A stretch of DNA of 27,660 nucleotides from Candidatus Iainarchaeum sp. (GTDB taxonomy: Archaea > Iainarchaeota > Iainarchaeia > Iainarchaeales > JAAZKV01): assembly GCA_028702895.1 (NCBI GenBank), contig JAQVNZ010000006.1, positions 1 to 27,660 on the forward strand. The letters are read 5' to 3'. Made by a program: the position numbers and the translations under genes. The notes beneath the pieces were generated by a model, which was not told where the DNA came from, ran no database searches, and saw nothing but the letters and a program-made list of their open reading frames with translations. The stretch's first letter is position 1; the number at the start of each line of letters is the position of its first letter. This document shows, piece by piece, positions 8,577 through 15,262 of this stretch.

Positions 8577-9161
8577 ATGCAAAAAATAATATTGTTTCGA
8601 GCTGGAGAAGTTAAAACAAAAGAACATATTTTTTTAGGTTGGTTAAATTTACCTTTAAGTGATAAGGGTATTAAAAATGCTAGAATTATTGCGAAAAACC
8701 TTTCTAAACAAAGAATTGATTTTGCTTTTTGTTCGGATCAATTAAGGGGAAAACAAGCTTTGTTAGAAGTTGTTAAAACTCATAAAACTGTTAAGATTAT
8801 TATTGATCATCGTCTTAGAGAAAGAAATTATGGTATTTTTTCAGGTCATGAAAAAAAATTGTTTAAAGATTTTTTTCCAGAAAAATATGCGGAAGTTCAT
8901 AGGTCTTATTATGCTAATATTCCAAATGGTGAAAATTTGCATGATGTGTCAAAAAGAGTTTTTTCTTTTATGAATGATTTAATAGCATTTATGCAATCTA
9001 ATGATGGGAATGTTTTGATTTGTGCGCATAATAATTCTTTAAGATTAATAAGAGAATTTTTAGAAGAACTTAGCGTGAATGAAACGGAATTATTACATAG
9101 TGATCCTTCTGTGTTTAAAGAATATAATTTAAATTTTAATAAAAATTCTAGTGAAAAATAG
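8577..9161 (+). CDS. Phosphoglycerate-mutase-like protein lacking the catalytic histidine
   Basis: A 194-residue histidine-phosphatase-superfamily protein, closest in pattern to the cofactor-dependent phosphoglycerate mutase GpmA. Matches are GWLNLPLSDKG (GpmA GWTDVPLSERG), Arg57 in SDQLR, ERNYGIFSG at 82-90 with Glu82, NGENL near 117-121, and His151-Asn-Asn-Ser-Leu-Arg near the end. The key LxRHGE motif reads LFRAGE: Ala9 (codon GCT) stands where the phosphorylated histidine should be. The Thr after the SxxxR motif is also lost, with one residue deleted. The ORF is intact and the rest of the phosphate pocket is kept. It therefore looks like a maintained pseudoenzyme, perhaps a ligand sensor or binding partner, rather than a decaying gene. 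A sequencing error would need two base changes. Confidence 0.8.
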   Translation: MQKIILFRAGEVKTKEHIFLGWLNLPLSDKGIKNARIIAKNLSKQRIDFAFCSDQLRGKQALLEVVKTHKTVKIIIDHRLRERNYGIFSGHEKKLFKDFFPEKYAEVHRSYYANIPNGENLHDVSKRVFSFMNDLIAFMQSNDGNVLICAHNNSLRLIREFLEELSVNETELLHSDPSVFKEYNLNFNKNSSEK

Positions 9162-9441
9162 TTTTTTAAAACAAACAATTTTTTAAAAATATTTTTTATT
9201 TTATAAAAGTTTGTAATTATTTAGTATTATAATTAAATTAACTAAATTCTTTATTTTTAATTATATAAATAGTTTAATTTTCTATTATTAATTAATAATA
9301 TTATATTTAATTATTTTTAATCAGTTTTAGTGTTTTCTTGTAGTTGTGATTTTTTAATTATTGTATTTTGTTTTTTTAATTATTGTATTTTTATATATAA
9401 TTTATTTTTTATTAATTTTATTTGATTAATTATTTTTTAAA
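9162..9441. other. AT-rich intergenic region with a tandem repeat
   Basis: These 280 bases lie between the mutase-like gene and the 3' end of tRNA-Ile. The only structure I see is a tandem pair of TTTTTTAATTATTGTATTTT(G/T) at 9350-9370 and 9372-9392. There is no ORF of note, tRNA or C/D box. GC content is extremely low throughout. Confidence 0.6.
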
Positions 9442-9513
9442 TGGGCAGAGCGAGACTTGAACTCGCGACCGCTCGATTATCAGTCGAGTGCTCCACCACT
9501 AAGCTATCCGCCC
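9442..9513 (-). tRNA. tRNA-Ile(GAT)
   Basis: A 72-nt cloverleaf on the minus strand. The acceptor stem is GGGCGGA/TCTGCCC with discriminator A. The D arm is GCTT...GAGC. The anticodon stem CTCGA/TCGAG closes the loop CTGATAA, giving anticodon GAT. The T arm is GCGAG-TTCAAGT-CTCGC. There is no intron, and CCA is not encoded (the next base is T). It lies in the gap before the CorC-like gene on the opposite strand. Confidence 0.96.
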
Positions 9514-9562
9514 ATTTTTATAGTAATCCAAAGACTACTAATAAAATTTGCATTAGAAAAGC

Positions 9563-9571
9563 TTTAAAATA
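9563..9571 (+). promoter_or_regulatory. TATA box for the CorC-like gene
   Basis: TTTAAAATA, in the context AGCTTTAAAATACTTAATG, is centred 35 bases before the ATG at 9602. Transcription would start about 8 bases before the start codon, too close for a Shine-Dalgarno site. Confidence 0.45.
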
Positions 9572-9601
9572 CTTAATGAGTAGTTTTTTTTAGTTGTCGT
9601 C

Positions 9602-10816
9602 ATGTTTTCACAAATAACTGTATTGGTGCTTTTGTTATTTCTTTCAGCTTTTTTCTCAGCTACGGAAACGGCGTTTTATTCAGTTGATCGTTTTAAAGTT
9701 GAAAAATTAGTTAAAAAGAAATTTAAAAATGCGCTTATTTTACAAAAATTAAAAAAAGATCAAAATAAGGTTTTAATTACAATTTTAGTAATGAATAATA
9801 TTGTTAATATTGGTGCGGCTTCAATAGCAGCTTCAATGATGCTTCAATTGTTTCCTGAAAATTTAGGTATTGCTATTTCTACTTTTATGATGACTGGATT
9901 AATATTAATTTTTGGAGAAATTACTCCTAAGAGTTTTGCTGGGCAACATTCTGAAAGATTGGCTCTTTTAATTTCACCTGTTTTAAGCTGGATTGTTTTT
10001 ATATTATCCCCATTTACTTTTTTACTTGAAAAAATAACAAAATTTTTTGTTGGTGTTGGTTCTAAAGAAACACTTACTGAAGAAGAAATTAGTTTAGTTA
10101 TTGCGCTTGGACACAAAGAAGGTGCGATTGATGAGGGTGAAAAAGAATTAATACAAAATGTTTTTGGTTTAAATGATTTAAATGTTGAACAAGTTATGAC
10201 TCCTAGAATTGATATGGTTGTAATTGAAAAAAACAAGACTTTAAAACAATTAAAAAAATTTTTAAAATCTACGCCTTATTCAAAAATACCTGTTTATGAT
10301 GAAAGTATTGATTCAATTGTTGGTATTTTTAATGTTAGAAAAGTTTTAAATTTTGTGGACAGAAAATTGGATGTTAAAATTTCATCTTTAATGGAGCCAG
10401 TTTTTTTTGTCCCAAGTTCTAAAAAAATCGGGTCTTTGCTTAAAGAATTTCAATCAAAAAAAATTCATATTGCTATTGTTATTGGCGAATATGGTGGGGT
10501 TCAAGGATTAATTACGTTAGAAGATATTTTAGAAGAATTAGTTGGTGAGATTACTGAAGAAAAAGATGATGAGTATGATCTAAAAGTAATTAATGAGAAA
10601 ACTATTGTTGTTGAAGGTGGAACAGAGTTAGATTTAATTAATAAAGAATTAGATTTAAATTTAAGGTCTAAAAAATTTAATACTATTTCGGGTTATTTAT
10701 TAGAAAAAATTGATCGTTTTCCTAAAAAAAATGAAAAATTTACTATTAATAATGTTAAATTTGAAATTATTAAAGCTAGTGAAAATCGTATTGAAGAAGT
10801 AAAAATTTCCAAGTAA
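9602..10816 (+). CDS. CNNM/CorC-HlyC family membrane protein with CBS pair
   Basis: A 404-residue integral membrane protein. The CNNM (DUF21) domain covers about 1-180, with hydrophobic segments near 3-22, 58-82, 88-107 and 121-142 and the family motif SATETAFYSVDRFK at 19-32. A CBS-domain pair follows at about 195-315, with VMTPRIDMV and GEYGGVQGLITLEDILEE. The C-terminal CorC_HlyC domain at about 325-404 includes GGTELDLINKEL and TISGYLLEKI. Relatives are implicated in Mg2+ or Co2+ export, with the CBS pair sensing adenine nucleotides. The older hemolysin label is not supported. It is a single-gene unit, followed by tRNA-Gln. Confidence 0.92.
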   Translation: MFSQITVLVLLLFLSAFFSATETAFYSVDRFKVEKLVKKKFKNALILQKLKKDQNKVLITILVMNNIVNIGAASIAASMMLQLFPENLGIAISTFMMTGLILIFGEITPKSFAGQHSERLALLISPVLSWIVFILSPFTFLLEKITKFFVGVGSKETLTEEEISLVIALGHKEGAIDEGEKELIQNVFGLNDLNVEQVMTPRIDMVVIEKNKTLKQLKKFLKSTPYSKIPVYDESIDSIVGIFNVRKVLNFVDRKLDVKISSLMEPVFFVPSSKKIGSLLKEFQSKKIHIAIVIGEYGGVQGLITLEDILEELVGEITEEKDDEYDLKVINEKTIVVEGGTELDLINKELDLNLRSKKFNTISGYLLEKIDRFPKKNEKFTINNVKFEIIKASENRIEEVKISK

Positions 10817-10914
10817 GAGCATTTTTAAATTTTGTTGAGACTAATTATTTTAATTAAATTAAAATCAATTTTTTTGAATTTAATTTTTTCTTGCAAAGCA
10901 AGATTTTAATATAA

Positions 10915-11055
10915 AGCCCCATCGTCTAGTGGCTAAGGATGCAGGCCTTTGGCACCAGTTTAGCCTGGTGAGTACGAAGCACTATTTCGTGTTACGTACT
11001 CAATAGGTATTGGTGTAGTGAGCCTGAGACTGGAGTTCGAATCTCTGTGGGGCTA
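10915..11055 (+). tRNA. tRNA-Gln(TTG) with a 68-base intron
   Basis: The exons are 10915-10952 and 11021-11055, giving a 73-nt mature tRNA. The acceptor stem AGCCCCA/TGGGGCT begins with an A1-U72 pair, and the discriminator is A. The D stem is GTCT/GGAT, the anticodon stem CAGGC/GCCTG with loop CTTTGGA (anticodon TTG), and the T arm TGGAG-TTCGAAT-CTCTG with two wobble pairs. CCA is not encoded. A1-U72 is the known feature by which archaeal GatDE recognises tRNA(Gln); gatD and gatE lie 2-5 kb downstream. The gene is followed by a T-run that could terminate transcription. Confidence 0.93.
10953..11020 (+). other. tRNA-Gln intron (bulge-helix-bulge, position 37/38)
   Basis: The 68-base intron interrupts the anticodon loop between positions 37 and 38, the canonical archaeal site. 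A bulge-helix-bulge fold can be drawn. The left 3-nt bulge is GG^C and the right bulge TG^A. The 4-nt central helix is CTTT/GTAG with one T-T mismatch, and the inner helix is ACCA/TGGT. Both cuts fall after the second bulge base, as EndA requires. The intron body holds the 7-bp hairpin GAGTACG...CGTACTC. A second hairpin, CACCAG-TTTAGC-CTGGTG, starts at the first intron base and would compete with the splice fold. Confidence 0.85.
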
Positions 11056-11167
11056 TTTTTTTAATTTTTTCACTTTTACTATTTTTAAATAAACAAATCT
11101 AAAAAACACTATTTCTAGGACACTTTTTTTGTTAATGTTTTTATACTACAAGCAACTATTTATATTC

Positions 11168-11611
11168 ATGGATTTTATGAAAATTGCGTTAAACGAAGCT
11201 AAAAAAGGAGTTTCTGGTAAACATGGCGGCCCGTTTGGCGCGGTTATTGTTTGTGATAATAAAATTATTGCAAAAGCACATAATATGGTTTTAAAAAATA
11301 ATGATCCTACAGCACATGCTGAAATTAATGCTATTCGTATTGCTTCAAAAAAATTAAAAACAGTTAATTTGGATAATTGTATTTTATATTCTACTTGTGA
11401 ACCTTGTCCAATGTGTTTATCTGCTATTTATTGGTCTAGAATAAAAAAAATAATTTTTTCTTGTTCTAGGTTAGATGCTAAAAAAGCAGGGTTTGATGAT
11501 AAAAAAATTTATGATTCTTTTTTAAAAAATAAGTGTTTGATTGAAAAAGAAATAATTGATTTTAGAGATATTAAATCGTTTATGAGGGCTTATTCGGGTA
11601 AAAAATATTAA
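11168..11611 (+). CDS. Guanine deaminase-like nucleoside/base deaminase
   Basis: A 147-residue zinc deaminase of the CMP/dCMP deaminase superfamily. His50 and Glu52 in AHAEI, and Cys80 and Cys83 in CEPCPMC, give the zinc site and proton shuttle. The flanking GGPFGAVIV, SNDP-like NNDPTAHAEINAI, LSAIYWSRI and AGFDDKKIYD segments resemble bacterial GuaD-type guanine deaminase more than tRNA adenosine deaminase TadA. The expected reaction is guanine to xanthine plus ammonia, although substrate choice in this family is easily mis-assigned. An upstream ATG at 11129 would add a hydrophobic stretch with no counterpart, so 11168 (or 11177) is preferred. A Nudix gene follows after 76 bases. Confidence 0.82.
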   Translation: MDFMKIALNEAKKGVSGKHGGPFGAVIVCDNKIIAKAHNMVLKNNDPTAHAEINAIRIASKKLKTVNLDNCILYSTCEPCPMCLSAIYWSRIKKIIFSCSRLDAKKAGFDDKKIYDSFLKNKCLIEKEIIDFRDIKSFMRAYSGKKY

Positions 11612-11687
11612 TTTTTTTGACATTTTTTATTTAGGGTTTTTTTAATTTATAACAAGTTTTTTATTCTTGTGCTTATTCTTTTTATTT

Positions 11688-12146
11688 ATGGTTGATGGTG
11701 TGAGTGATGGTAAGCGACAAATTGTTGGAATTGTTGTTTTTGATGGAGAAAAATTTTTATTATTGCATAGGTTATTGAATTGGGTTGGTTGGGAATTTCC
11801 TAAAGGGGCTATTGAGGAGAAAGAATCTTTGCAAGAAACTGTTAAGCGAGAATTATTTGAAGAAACTGGGTTGAAAAAATATTCTACTTTAACACAATTG
11901 GATTCTTTTGAATACTTTGATGATAAACGTGGCATTAATTCTTTTATTACAAATTTTTTGGTGCGAGTTTCAAGTAACTCAAAAGTTAGTTTAAATAATG
12001 AACATGTGTTAGATCAAAAAATTATTTTAGAACATGATTCATTTAAATGGTTTTTACCAAAAGATGCTTTGAAAATAATAACTCATTCTAATCAAAAGAA
12101 AACTTTAAAAAAAGCGATAACTTATTTGGGTTTGAGTGTTAATTAA
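11688..12146 (+). CDS. Nudix hydrolase (Ap4A hydrolase-like)
   Basis: A 152-residue protein with a perfect Nudix box at residues 40-62 (G-x5-E-x7-RELFEETGL), which binds Mg2+ and cleaves nucleoside diphosphates linked to another group. The preceding GWEFPKG is typical of diadenosine polyphosphate hydrolases, but the substrate cannot be fixed from sequence. The start at 11688 (MVDGVSDGKRQ) is preferred over an in-frame start at 11667, which adds only a hydrophobic run. The gene heads a close series: a small zinc-binding protein starts 18 bases later. With the deaminase upstream, this suggests a nucleotide clean-up group. Confidence 0.87.
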   Translation: MVDGVSDGKRQIVGIVVFDGEKFLLLHRLLNWVGWEFPKGAIEEKESLQETVKRELFEETGLKKYSTLTQLDSFEYFDDKRGINSFITNFLVRVSSNSKVSLNNEHVLDQKIILEHDSFKWFLPKDALKIITHSNQKKTLKKAITYLGLSVN

Positions 12147-12164
12147 TGTGGTTGGTGGTTGATA

Positions 12165-12359
12165 ATGGTTTTTGGTATTGGTAAAAAAAATGATTCTTCT
12201 TCGGATGATAATTCTACTTTAGATAATGAGTTAGTTGGAAAATATAACGAGCAATGTTCTGTTTGCGGAAAATCTCCTACTGATAAAAAATGGGGTGGAC
12301 AATATTTTCACAAAAAGTGTTTAAGAAAAATAAAAAAAATGTCTAAGGGGATGTTGTAA
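12165..12359 (+). CDS. Small CxxC zinc-binding protein
   Basis: A 64-residue protein starting at the ATG at 12165; an earlier TTG would add two residues. The N-terminal third is Asp/Ser-rich and probably disordered. The C-terminal half has CSVCGKSP and FHKKC, a likely Cys2-His-Cys zinc site, followed by a basic tail (LRKIKKMSKG). This suggests a zinc-ribbon-like nucleic-acid or protein contact. One base separates its stop from the next ATG, so the two are co-translated. No named family is recognised. Confidence 0.7.
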   Translation: MVFGIGKKNDSSSDDNSTLDNELVGKYNEQCSVCGKSPTDKKWGGQYFHKKCLRKIKKMSKGML

Positions 12360-12360
12360 T

Positions 12361-12732
12361 ATGAACATGCTTCAATTAAAAAATATTATGACAAAATACG
12401 GTGTTGCATGGGAAAAAAAAGATGTGAATTTAATTTTAGATTGTTTTGCGGTTAATGGTGTTTATCAAGAAAATCCATTATCTAAACCATATAATGGTCA
12501 TGGTCAGATAAAAAAATTTTGGGAAAATATTGTTGTAAAAAAAACAAATGATATTCATTTTACTCTTGGGGAATGTCATATTGCAAAGGATAGTAAAACG
12601 GGTTTTGCTCAATGGGATTGTGTTAATACTTTTGATGGTAAAAGAAATAAAATGGTTGGGATAATGATTATTAGAATGAAGAAAGATAAAATTGTTTATC
12701 TTAATGAGTATTGGAATCAAGAATTAATTTGA
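12361..12732 (+). CDS. SnoaL-like / NTF2-fold protein
   Basis: A 123-residue protein with the SnoaL/NTF2-like order: an N-terminal helix (MTKYGVAWEKKDVNLILDCF), then FAVNGVYQENPLSKPYNGHGQIKKFW, then the long strands GFAQWDCVNTF and KMVGIMIIRMKKDKIVYLNEYW. The fold forms a cone-shaped pocket used by varied enzymes and binding proteins, and no substrate can be inferred. A G-rich AGGGGATG just before the start could act as a Shine-Dalgarno site. It ends 13 bases from the convergent gatE stop. Confidence 0.78.
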   Translation: MNMLQLKNIMTKYGVAWEKKDVNLILDCFAVNGVYQENPLSKPYNGHGQIKKFWENIVVKKTNDIHFTLGECHIAKDSKTGFAQWDCVNTFDGKRNKMVGIMIIRMKKDKIVYLNEYWNQELI

Positions 12733-12745
12733 TTTTTTACAAAAT

Positions 12746-14623
12746 TTAGTTTAAAAATTTTAATATTTCTTTTTTTAGTATTTCGCTTAATATTCGCCCA
12801 TCAATTTTTTTTAGGTTCTCTTCTTTCATTAAGTCTCCCATTAATGGTCCGATGGCATTCATTTTTTTATCTTTTATAAGCGTTTCATTATTTTTAATTA
12901 TTTTTATAATAATCTTTTGTATTTCTTCTTCATTGATTAAACTTTCTTGATTTTCGTTTATTTCTTTTATTGTTTTTCCTTTGGTTATTTGTATTAAATA
13001 ATCTTTTATTCTATTTTTACTAATTTTTTCTTTTTTTTCTAATAACAATATTTCTTCTATTTGTTGTTTTGTTATTTTTTCTATTTGAATATTATTTCTT
13101 TTTAGTTCTGTTAATGTTTGTAATAATGTTGTTGCTGTTGTTATGGGGTTAGTTCCTTTTTTTATTAATTCTTCAAAAAATCTAGCTTTATTATTTAGTT
13201 TCATTTCATCTATGTGATTTTTGCTTAATCCTAATTCTTCATATAATTTTTCTCTTTCTTCAACACTTTTTGGAAGATTTTCTCGTATACTTTCAATAAC
13301 TTTTGAATTAAAAAATTCTTTTGGTAAATCTGTTTCAGGGTACATTCTAGCAGCACTTGATATTGGTCTTTGGTATGTTGATGAACCATCTTCTTCTGCC
13401 CCCCTAGTTTCTTTTGGGATTTTTTCAAAAGCAATTAGTATTCTGTCTTGTATTGTTTGAAATGCTTTTTTTGATTTTTCTTCATCAGCAATTATAAAAA
13501 TAAAATTATCTTCTTCTTCGCATCCTAGTGTTTTTTCTATTTCTTGTTTTTCTTTTTCACTTATTCCATAATTTGGTAATTCATCTTTATGAATTATTCC
13601 TGTTACTCCAGTTGATTTTGCATATGCGCTTAATTCGCTTCCAAATCTTTTTGAACCAATTTTTTTTCCTAATAATGAATTCATTTTATTTAGTTTAATT
13701 GCGAATATTTTTTTATTTTTTGCAAATTTACATTCGCTGTTTTCAAATATTTTTGATATATCCGTTATTTTATTAAAAATTTCTTTAGTGTTTTTTATTT
13801 TATTATTTAATTCATTTTTTAATTCAATTAAATCTAATTGTCTTTCTACTTCTTTTTCAACGATTATTTTTATTTGTTCTAATTCTTGGCATCCTTTTAT
13901 TTCACACCTATCTCCTTTTGCGATGGAAACATTTACATCTTGTCTTATTGTTCCTTTTCCTCTTTTTGTTTTTCCGGTTAATCTAAAAATCTCGCCTATT
14001 TTTTTAGCTGTGTCTTGTGCTTCTTGTGGTGTTCTAATATCAGGTGCAGTTGCTAATTCAATTAATGGAAATCCTAGTCTATCAAGATTATAATAAATAT
14101 TATTTTCTTCTTTTTTTATTGGTCTGCATGCGTCTTCTTCAATAGCAATGGTTTCTATTCCAATAATTTTTTTTGTATTATTTGTGTTTATTTCTAATTT
14201 TCCGCCTATGCTTAATAACATTGTTCTTTGAAATGCTGATGTGTTGCTTCCATCAATAACGGTTTTTCGCATTATTGTTCCTTCGCTAACTATTTTTGAC
14301 TCGCAAAGTAAGGCTATTTCAATTACTGCTTTTAGAGCTTTTTTATTAATTGGTTGTGGGGGTTCTTCGTCAATTTCAATTAATGAAATATTATTTGTAT
14401 TTCCTTGGTAAATAAATGTCTCGTTTCTTTTGTGTGCATCTAGAGCGGTTAAATCATATTCTCCTAATTCTGATGCGGTTGGTCTTAATTTTCTGTTTAT
14501 TTGAAAATTAGTTGTTTCATCTAACTTGCTAGGGGTTCGTATGAATAATTTTTTTGTATTTAATTGTTGGTGAACTTCTAATCCTGCTTTTAACCCGATT
14601 TTAGCATAATCTATTGTTGTCAT
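12746..14623 (-). CDS. gatE: Glu-tRNA(Gln) amidotransferase subunit E
   Basis: A 625-residue archaea-specific GatB paralogue that binds Glu-tRNA(Gln), activates Glu with ATP and amidates it with ammonia from GatD. It begins with the family motif GLKAGLEVHQQL. DGSNTSAFQRT, LIEIDEEPPQP, GFPLIELATAPDIRTPQEA and RQDVNVSIAKG line the active cradle. A GAD-type insertion, shared with bacterial AspRS, lies at roughly 300-400 and distinguishes GatE from GatB. The C-terminal helical and YqeY-like tail ends with GPLMGDLMKE. Unlike most GatB, no CxxC zinc pair is seen near the N-terminus. The gatD gene lies 640 bases upstream on the same strand, separated by a tyrosine-rich ORF. Confidence 0.95.
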   Translation of the reverse strand: MTTIDYAKIGLKAGLEVHQQLNTKKLFIRTPSKLDETTNFQINRKLRPTASELGEYDLTALDAHKRNETFIYQGNTNNISLIEIDEEPPQPINKKALKAVIEIALLCESKIVSEGTIMRKTVIDGSNTSAFQRTMLLSIGGKLEINTNNTKKIIGIETIAIEEDACRPIKKEENNIYYNLDRLGFPLIELATAPDIRTPQEAQDTAKKIGEIFRLTGKTKRGKGTIRQDVNVSIAKGDRCEIKGCQELEQIKIIVEKEVERQLDLIELKNELNNKIKNTKEIFNKITDISKIFENSECKFAKNKKIFAIKLNKMNSLLGKKIGSKRFGSELSAYAKSTGVTGIIHKDELPNYGISEKEKQEIEKTLGCEEEDNFIFIIADEEKSKKAFQTIQDRILIAFEKIPKETRGAEEDGSSTYQRPISSAARMYPETDLPKEFFNSKVIESIRENLPKSVEEREKLYEELGLSKNHIDEMKLNNKARFFEELIKKGTNPITTATTLLQTLTELKRNNIQIEKITKQQIEEILLLEKKEKISKNRIKDYLIQITKGKTIKEINENQESLINEEEIQKIIIKIIKNNETLIKDKKMNAIGPLMGDLMKEENLKKIDGRILSEILKKEILKFLN

Positions 14624-14717
14624 AATAAATTTAATTATGAAAGTATTTTAAAAACAGTCATTTTGAAAATAAGCTTATTTGGTTTAAAATATCTTTATTG
14701 TTTGCTTAATAATATTG

Positions 14718-14779
14718 TTATTATTCTCTTAACAATATTTTTATTATTCTCTTAACAATATTTTTATTATTTAACAATA
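14718..14779. repeat. 23-bp tandem repeats with dyad symmetry
   Basis: The unit TTATTATTCTCTTAACAATATTT occurs at 14718-14740 and 14741-14763. A shortened third copy runs from 14764 over the stop codon of the tyrosine-rich gene. With the preceding AATATTGTTA, each TTAACAATATT can form an inverted repeat. The tract forms the 3' region of the tyrosine-rich gene and lies 95-150 bases upstream of gatE. A role in termination is possible but unproven. Confidence 0.75.
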
Positions 14780-15202
14780 ACCGTATATTGAACAAATGCT
14801 GCCAGTACTTATTCCAAAGCCCCAGCCATCATTATTTTTGTAAACATATAAATCTCGATAATTGTTTGGGTATGTTGGATAATATGTTGTATTTGTCGTA
14901 TAATACATTGGGTTTGTTGTAGCATAGTATGTTACATAATTTGGTGTCATGTTAACATAACCTGAGTTTGAATAATATGCTGAATAAGCATATGTTGTTG
15001 GAGAATATGTTGTATAACTATTGGAATAATATGATGGGTAATAAGAATAATTGGTATATGGTGTTGAGTAATAGTAGTTTGGTTGATAATTATTCGTGTA
15101 ATATTCTGTGTTGTATCCAGAATAAGTTATGCCAGAATAAGCTAGGGTGTTAATTCCTATGGTTAATACTAATAAAATTGTTAATAATAATCTATTGTTC
15201 AT
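14771..15202 (-). CDS. Secreted tyrosine-rich low-complexity protein
   Basis: A 143-residue protein. Residues 1-21 form a classical signal peptide (NNR, then a Leu/Ile/Thr core, then LAYS). The remainder has 35 Tyr, with Ser, Thr, Asn and Pro filling most other places, in irregular YY/NYYY/TYSPTT motifs from about 22 to 115. A short non-repetitive tail follows (DGWGFGISTGSICSIYGYC) with two Cys that could form a disulfide. No family is recognised. Such composition suggests an exported adhesive, cell-surface or cross-linkable structural protein. The ORF is intact, and a TATA box lies 28 bases before its ATG, so it is probably expressed. It sits between gatD and gatE on the same strand. Confidence 0.78.
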   Translation of the reverse strand: MNNRLLLTILLVLTIGINTLAYSGITYSGYNTEYYTNNYQPNYYYSTPYTNYSYYPSYYSNSYTTYSPTTYAYSAYYSNSGYVNMTPNYVTYYATTNPMYYTTNTTYYPTYPNNYRDLYVYKNNDGWGFGISTGSICSIYGYC

Positions 15203-15223
15203 AACAAATATTGTGGATTTAAC

Positions 15224-15238
15224 TATTTATAAATATTT
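15224..15238 (-). promoter_or_regulatory. TATA box for the tyrosine-rich protein gene
   Basis: Read on the minus strand, AATATTTATAAATAG is centred about 28 bases before the ATG at 15202. This is the spacing of a leaderless archaeal promoter. It shows that this gene can be transcribed independently of gatD. Confidence 0.5.
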
Positions 15239-15262
15239 CGTTAACGTGAATTAGTGAATAAG

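Noticed and set aside
9844..10236. A 130-codon minus-strand frame inside the CorC-like gene
   Set aside because: It is antisense to conserved CNNM and CBS coding sequence and has no recognisable motif.
10890..10902. CTTGCAAAGCAAG as a terminator for the CorC-like gene
   Set aside because: It is only a 5-bp stem with a 3-base loop and no T-tract directly after it. It lies just upstream of tRNA-Gln, so a promoter-side chance palindrome is as likely.
11129..11167. Upstream ATG extending the deaminase by 13 residues
   Set aside because: The added sequence is hydrophobic and has no counterpart in the family; the fold begins at the ATG at 11168 or 11177.
13788..14093. A 101-codon plus-strand frame inside gatE
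   Set aside because: It lies antisense to a well-supported gatE, has low-complexity Phe/Ser/Ile composition and no recognisable domain.
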